Shown: one piece after another, positions 60,086 through 64,000 of the stretch
Position numbering within the stretch: position 1 is the first letter of the stretch
Layout of the letters: every line of letters begins with the position of its first letter
Source of the DNA: Streptomyces sp. NBC_00286
Lineage (GTDB): Bacteria; Actinomycetota; Actinomycetes; Streptomycetales; Streptomycetaceae
Direction of reading: 5' to 3'
DNA: 64,000 nt
NCBI RefSeq assembly: GCF_036173125.1
Contig: NZ_CP108054.1
Location: 1,798,001-1,862,000 of the forward strand
Position numbers and translations under genes: made by a program
Notes under the pieces: generated by a model
Database searches by the model: none
Told to the model about the DNA's origin: nothing
Seen by the model: the letters and a program-made list of their open reading frames with translations, nothing else

Positions 60086-60212
60086 CTGTACTCCCCTTGC
60101 TCTCCGGGCCTTGACCTGTGCAAGGCAGTCGCGCCGCTGTGACCCTAACCGGCTCAGGCGGCGCTGCCCAGGCGGAATCCCGCACCCCGGACAGCGCCTG
60201 CGTGAACAGCGG

Positions 60213-60506
60213 TCACTCGGCCGTCGCGGCGCCCGGCGAGTCGTACATCTGGTGCGTCAGCGTCCCCTTGCCGCCGGGCGCGATGCTGATGTGCTCCAGC
60301 ACGTCCTCCAGGGTGTCGTTGTCGCCCATCCGGACGTTGCCGACGTCGCCGGTCGTGACCAGCGGATCGCCGGGCGCGGCGTGGGCGGGGGCCGCCGCCA
60401 TGGCGGACAGGGCGGCGACGGCGACGGCGACGGCGACCGCCAGGCCGGACGTACGGCCCTGCCACTGCACGGAACGCAGGGACTGAATGGAACGCGCGGA
60501 ACTCAT
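60213..60506 (-). CDS. Small secreted protein of unknown function
   Basis: A 97-residue protein from ATG 60506. Basic N terminus, then a hydrophobic segment (GLAVAVAVAVAALSAMAAA) ending AHA-A, a likely signal peptidase I site. The mature ~50 residues are acidic (GDPLVTTGDVGNVRMGDNDT, LEDVLEHISI). No family recognised. It shares a 111-bp divergent promoter region with the ADP-ribosylglycohydrolase gene. Confidence 0.7.
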   Translation of the reverse strand: MSSARSIQSLRSVQWQGRTSGLAVAVAVAVAALSAMAAAPAHAAPGDPLVTTGDVGNVRMGDNDTLEDVLEHISIAPGGKGTLTHQMYDSPGAATAE

Positions 60507-60617
60507 GGAACTCCCAACCCGCAATACGAATAAAACCCGACGAGACTCTCATGTGGTGCGGGGACGGGATCGGCACAAAACCAGGCAGGACGGGCGGGAA
60601 TTCGGTAGACCGGACGT

Positions 60618-61685
60618 ATGACCTCTGCCGGTGTTGACGTCGCGGACCGCGTTCTCGGGGGCTGGCTGGGCCGGATCGCGGGCAACATGCTCGGCAAACC
60701 GGTCGAGCAGGGCGACCACTGGACGCGGGACCGCATCGACCGCTATCTGCGGCAGGCCGACGCGCTGCCGCTCACGGACTATCTGCCCGAGCCCGTCGAG
60801 CCGGGCGTCGAGCTGGAGCTGCGGCCCGAGTGGCGTGAGTGCGTACGCGGCCGGATCCACGGCAGTTGCCGGGACGACGACGTGGACTACGCGATCCTCG
60901 GCCTGGACCTCCTGGAGACGTACGGCTTCGGCTTCAGTACGGAGCAGGTCGGCGAGCTGTGGCTGCTGCGGCTGCCGTATCTGCAGACGTTCACGGCGGA
61001 GCGCGCCGCGTACCGGAACCTCGCGGACGGTCTGAAGCCGCCGCTGACCGCGACGCACGACAACCCCTATCAGGAGTGGATCGGCGCCCTCATCCGCGCC
61101 GACGTCTACGGCTGGACGAGCCCGGGCGACCCCCGCCGCGCGGCCTCCCTCGCCCGCCGCGACGCCGTCCTCTCGCACACCTCCAACGGCGTGTACGGCG
61201 CGATGTGGGCGGCGGCACTGGTGGCGGCCGCCTTCACCGCGCCGACCGTACGGTCCGCCCTGGACACCGCACTGATGGTGATCCCGGCGAGCAGCCGGCT
61301 GTCCCGCACCGTGCGCCGTGTGCTCTCGCTCCACGAGTCGCGGCTGCCGTGGGAGGACACGCTCAGCACCCTCGCCGAGGAGACCTCCGGGCTCGGCTGG
61401 ATCCACGTCATCCCGAACGCCGCGGTGCTGACCGCCGGACTCCTGTACGGGGACGGCGACTTCACGCGGACGATCGCGCTCACCGTCCGAGGCGGCCTCG
61501 ACACGGACTCGAACGGCGCGACCGCGGGCTCGGTCGCGGGCGTGCTGGGCGGCGCCGCCGCGATCCCCCCGCAGTGGACGGAGCCCCTGGAGGACAGGGT
61601 CCGCAGCGCAGTGTTCGGTTTCGACGGCGTACGGATCAGTGAACTGGCGGAGCGGACGGTGCGGTTGGCGGAGCTGGGCGCGTGA
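60618..61685 (+). CDS. ADP-ribosylglycohydrolase-family protein
   Basis: A 355-residue ARH/DraG-fold protein. Early GGWLGRIAGNMLGKPVEQG, then CRDDDVDYAILGL with acidic metal ligands and late GGLDTDSNGATAGSVAG with two more Asp ligands; together they form the two-Mg site. It would remove ADP-ribose from proteins or act on free ADP-ribosyl compounds. ATG 60618. NUDIX gene follows after 21 bp. Confidence 0.88.
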   Translation: MTSAGVDVADRVLGGWLGRIAGNMLGKPVEQGDHWTRDRIDRYLRQADALPLTDYLPEPVEPGVELELRPEWRECVRGRIHGSCRDDDVDYAILGLDLLETYGFGFSTEQVGELWLLRLPYLQTFTAERAAYRNLADGLKPPLTATHDNPYQEWIGALIRADVYGWTSPGDPRRAASLARRDAVLSHTSNGVYGAMWAAALVAAAFTAPTVRSALDTALMVIPASSRLSRTVRRVLSLHESRLPWEDTLSTLAEETSGLGWIHVIPNAAVLTAGLLYGDGDFTRTIALTVRGGLDTDSNGATAGSVAGVLGGAAAIPPQWTEPLEDRVRSAVFGFDGVRISELAERTVRLAELGA

Positions 61686-61706
61686 ACGCCTCGTTACGCT
61701 GCCTCA

Positions 61707-62201
61707 ATGACCCTTCCTCCTGACTACGCCACGTACATCGCCGGTCTCCCCCGTGTCCTCGCCGGCGCCGCCGCCCTCATCCGCGATGCCGACGGGCGTG
61801 TGTTGCTCGTCGAGCCCAACTACCGCGAGGGGTGGGCGCTGCCCGGCGGAACCGTCGAGTCCGACGACGGTGAGACTCCGCGGCAGGGCGCCCGCCGGGA
61901 GACGGCGGAGGAGATCGGCCTGGACCTGGAGATCGGCCGGCTGCTCGCGGTGGACTGGGTGCCGGGGCCCGGGCGTCCGCCGATCGTGGCGTATCTGTAC
62001 GACGGCGGTGTGCTGCGCCAGGACCAGTTCAAGGCGATCCGGCTTCAGGAGGAGGAGCTGCTGTCCTGGCGCCTCGTGGCGCGCGAGGAAGTCGGCGAGT
62101 ACCTGCCGAGTGCCACGGGGCGGCGGGTGCTGGCCGCCCTCGACGCCCTCGCGGACGGGTCGGGGACTGCCGAGCTGGAGAACGGCCATCGGGTGGCTTG
62201 A
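61707..62201 (+). CDS. NUDIX hydrolase
   Basis: A 164-residue NUDIX protein. The box reads GGTVES-DDGE-...-RRETAEEIGLDL, with REx2EE intact but two extra residues in the GG...GE part. Substrate unknown; ADP-ribose is reasonable given the gene before it. ATG 61707, likely cotranscribed with the ARH gene. Confidence 0.9.
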   Translation: MTLPPDYATYIAGLPRVLAGAAALIRDADGRVLLVEPNYREGWALPGGTVESDDGETPRQGARRETAEEIGLDLEIGRLLAVDWVPGPGRPPIVAYLYDGGVLRQDQFKAIRLQEEELLSWRLVAREEVGEYLPSATGRRVLAALDALADGSGTAELENGHRVA

Positions 62202-62284
62202 ACGACCGACGCTGACCGATTCGGAACAACAACTTCCTGAAAATGGTCCCCAGTTGTCACTCCGGCCCCTATTCTAACTTTCAA

Positions 62285-62314
62285 GTGTGCGGGCGATCCT
62301 CCCCCTCCGCACAC
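62285..62314 (+). promoter_or_regulatory. Hairpin in the Ser/Thr kinase leader
   Basis: GTGTGCGG, a 14-nt loop and CCGCACAC form an 8-bp stem about 57 bp upstream of the kinase start. TTGTCA (62254-62259) and TAACTT (62275-62280) upstream could be -35 and -10 with a short 15-bp spacer. Confidence 0.4.
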
Positions 62315-62370
62315 CTCGTCCCGGAGCTGGGGCACCCCTGCGCATGCCCCGAGAACAGGCAGCTGAGGTC

Positions 62371-64000
62371 ATGGAACCACTGGACCCAGACGATCCCGAG
62401 GAGCTAGGTCCCTACCACCTTCAGGCGCGGCTCGGCGCGGGGGGCATGGGGCAGGTCTATCTGGCCACCTCCCCGTACGGGCAAGCGGTTGCGGTCAAGG
62501 TCATCCGGCCCGAGAAGCTCGCGGACCGGACCTTCCGTATCCGTTTCCGTCGTGAGGTGGCCGCCGCGCAAGCGGTCAGCGGCAGATACACGGTGCCCCT
62601 GCTGGACGCCGATCCGGATGCCGCCACGCCCTGGCTGGCCACCCCCTACATACCGGGTCCGACCCTGGAAGAGGCGGTCGTCGAGCACGGTCCGTTGCCG
62701 GTTCCGTCGGTGCTGGTGCTGGGAGCCTGCGCCGCGGAGGCGCTGCTCGACGTGCACAGGGCGGGCTTGGTGCACCGCGACCTCAAGCCGTCCAACGTGC
62801 TGCTCGCCGCCGACGGTCCGCGCGTCATCGACTTCGGCATCGTCCGCGCCAGCGACGGCTATGACCTCACCCGCTCCGGAGTGATCTTCGGGTCCCTGGA
62901 GTACATGTGCCCCGAGCAGGCGACGGGCGCTCCGATCGGGCCGGCGGCGGACGTGTTCTCCCTCGGATCGGTGCTCACGTACGCCGCCTCCGGACATGCG
63001 CCGTTCAGCGGCACCGCGGCGGCCACGCTGCTCTACCAGGTGGTGCACAACGCGCCCGACCTGACGGGCGTACCCAAGCCGCTGGACGAGATCATCAACC
63101 TGTGTCTCGCCAAGGATCCGCATCTTCGGATCTCTCCGGAGCGGTTGTACGCGGCCTGTGCGCCCAGCGGAGTGGAGCAGACGCTGGAGCGCGGCTGGCT
63201 GCCCGCGCCGGTGGCTGCGTCGATCGCCCGGCGTACGGCGGCCTTGAGGGCACTCGACACCCGGTCGCGCTTCCCATCGCGCGACCGGATCCCGGTCTCC
63301 GCCCACCACAACGGCCCGGCGCCACGCGCTTACGGCCGGTATGGGGCGCCCTCCATCGCGGCGACGCCACCTCCAGGCCACGCCTACGATGCCGATCACA
63401 TGGCCGAGGCACCCGCCATCCCCCGACCCCGGGAACCAGAGCCTTGCCCTCCCCCTATGCACCGCCAAGCGCGTGCGCGACGCGGGCTCTCCCGGCGCGC
63501 GATTCTCGCCGCGTCGACGGGCGCCACGGCCGCCGTCGTGAGCACCGCCCTGCTGATCACGCGAGGTGACAAGGCGGAGAAGCAGGCCGTGGAGCCGCTC
63601 GGGCCGGCTCCGCGTCCGCTGTGGACGTATCGCAGTGATCCGCTGCTTCAGGCACCGCCGGTGTTCCGGGGCGGTACGGCGCTGGTGAAGACCCGACCGG
63701 GAAACATGGTCTGTCTCGATCTCAAGGACGGTACGCGGCCCAAGTGGGTCTACCGGGGCATCAGCCAGTCGCCCACCCCGGTCGTTCAGATCCTCGGCGC
63801 CGCGGTCGCGCTGGGCGAGGGCTCGACGGTGATCGGGGTCGACCTGGACAAGGGCACGGAGCGTTTCACGTACGACTTCGGAGCGGATTTCCGGTTCGAC
63901 ACGCTGTCCGGCAAGGTCAGCGACCGCGATGTCGTCGTCTTCGGTCTGCGATTCCAGCGCCGGTCCGACGAGCAGGGGGTCGCGACGTCCACGGACACGG
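62371..64000 (+). CDS. Eukaryotic-type Ser/Thr protein kinase with PQQ/beta-propeller sensor domain (3' end beyond window)
   Basis: At least 543 residues from ATG 62371; it runs off the right edge. Kinase: GAGGMGQVYLA (22-32), K43 in VAVKV, HRDLKPSN (catalytic D137), DFG (154-156), then LGSVLTYAASGHAPF. A Pro/Arg-rich linker leads to a membrane helix at about 375-395 (RRAILAASTGATAAVVSTALL), followed outside by PQQ-like blades such as PLWTYRSDPLLQAPPVFRGG. It is a membrane receptor kinase with an extracytoplasmic beta-propeller; ligand unknown. Confidence 0.92.
   Translation, partial: MEPLDPDDPEELGPYHLQARLGAGGMGQVYLATSPYGQAVAVKVIRPEKLADRTFRIRFRREVAAAQAVSGRYTVPLLDADPDAATPWLATPYIPGPTLEEAVVEHGPLPVPSVLVLGACAAEALLDVHRAGLVHRDLKPSNVLLAADGPRVIDFGIVRASDGYDLTRSGVIFGSLEYMCPEQATGAPIGPAADVFSLGSVLTYAASGHAPFSGTAAATLLYQVVHNAPDLTGVPKPLDEIINLCLAKDPHLRISPERLYAACAPSGVEQTLERGWLPAPVAASIARRTAALRALDTRSRFPSRDRIPVSAHHNGPAPRAYGRYGAPSIAATPPPGHAYDADHMAEAPAIPRPREPEPCPPPMHRQARARRGLSRRAILAASTGATAAVVSTALLITRGDKAEKQAVEPLGPAPRPLWTYRSDPLLQAPPVFRGGTALVKTRPGNMVCLDLKDGTRPKWVYRGISQSPTPVVQILGAAVALGEGSTVIGVDLDKGTERFTYDFGADFRFDTLSGKVSDRDVVVFGLRFQRRSDEQGVATSTDT

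Overview
The window is very GC-rich, dense with short-overlap operons, and rich in gene families typical of Streptomyces: a gvpO-A-F-G-Y-Z-J-L-S gas-vesicle cluster, an ethylmalonyl-CoA cluster, F420-type LLM oxidoreductase, SpoIIE/RsbW-type phosphatase and a Ser/Thr kinase with a beta-propeller. It is most likely a chromosomal arm-proximal segment of a Streptomyces species. From memory, the gene order resembles S. coelicolor around SCO6460-SCO6508; this was not checked against a database. I see no tRNA, rRNA or CRISPR.

Layout. 1-5028 (minus): gas-vesicle operon, almost entirely coupled by 4-bp start/stop overlaps. 5114-9993 (minus): LigD-type polymerase, transketolase, type II NADH dehydrogenase with a long low-complexity tail. 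10210-12502 (plus): F420/LLM oxidoreductase and an enolase-superfamily enzyme carrying an in-frame repeat insertion. 12619-22055: short-chain dehydrogenase, holin-like membrane protein, glyoxalase-fold protein, acidic small protein, degenerate arginase-fold protein, acetyltransferase, and four peptidases (S66, S9, M20, M55). 22249-32910: a hydroxyproline-type catabolic operon (FAD oxidase, 2Fe-2S protein, FAD/BFD oxidoreductase, DapA-like deaminase, two-cysteine epimerase, GntR regulator) followed by livH-M-G-F; the solute-binding protein gene is convergent.

32920-38117 is the most accessory-looking part: a transposase remnant, then small membrane proteins, a helix-turn-helix/TPR regulator divergent from two small beta-rich proteins, and a membrane protein resembling the TRADD-N-associated transmembrane family. 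38356-47151: methyltransferase, PAS/GAF/SpoIIE/ATPase sensor phosphatase, SRPBCC protein, a radical SAM gene behind a LexA-like box, a secreted hydrolase, a RidA-like protein, GNAT and HEAT-repeat protein. 47520-58481 (plus): tandem 3-hydroxyacyl-CoA dehydrogenase, TetR regulator, ccr-meaA-mcl-mch-mcd (ethylmalonyl-CoA pathway, acetyl-CoA assimilation to glyoxylate plus propionyl-CoA), then psd-pssA for phosphatidylethanolamine synthesis. 58919-64000: glycerate kinase, small secreted protein, ADP-ribosylglycohydrolase plus NUDIX, and the start of a Ser/Thr kinase.

A dispersed hairpin-bearing repeat family occurs at least six times between genes, once as a four-copy 68-bp tandem array, and a second GGGGGTACCCCC-type palindrome family has entered two coding sequences.
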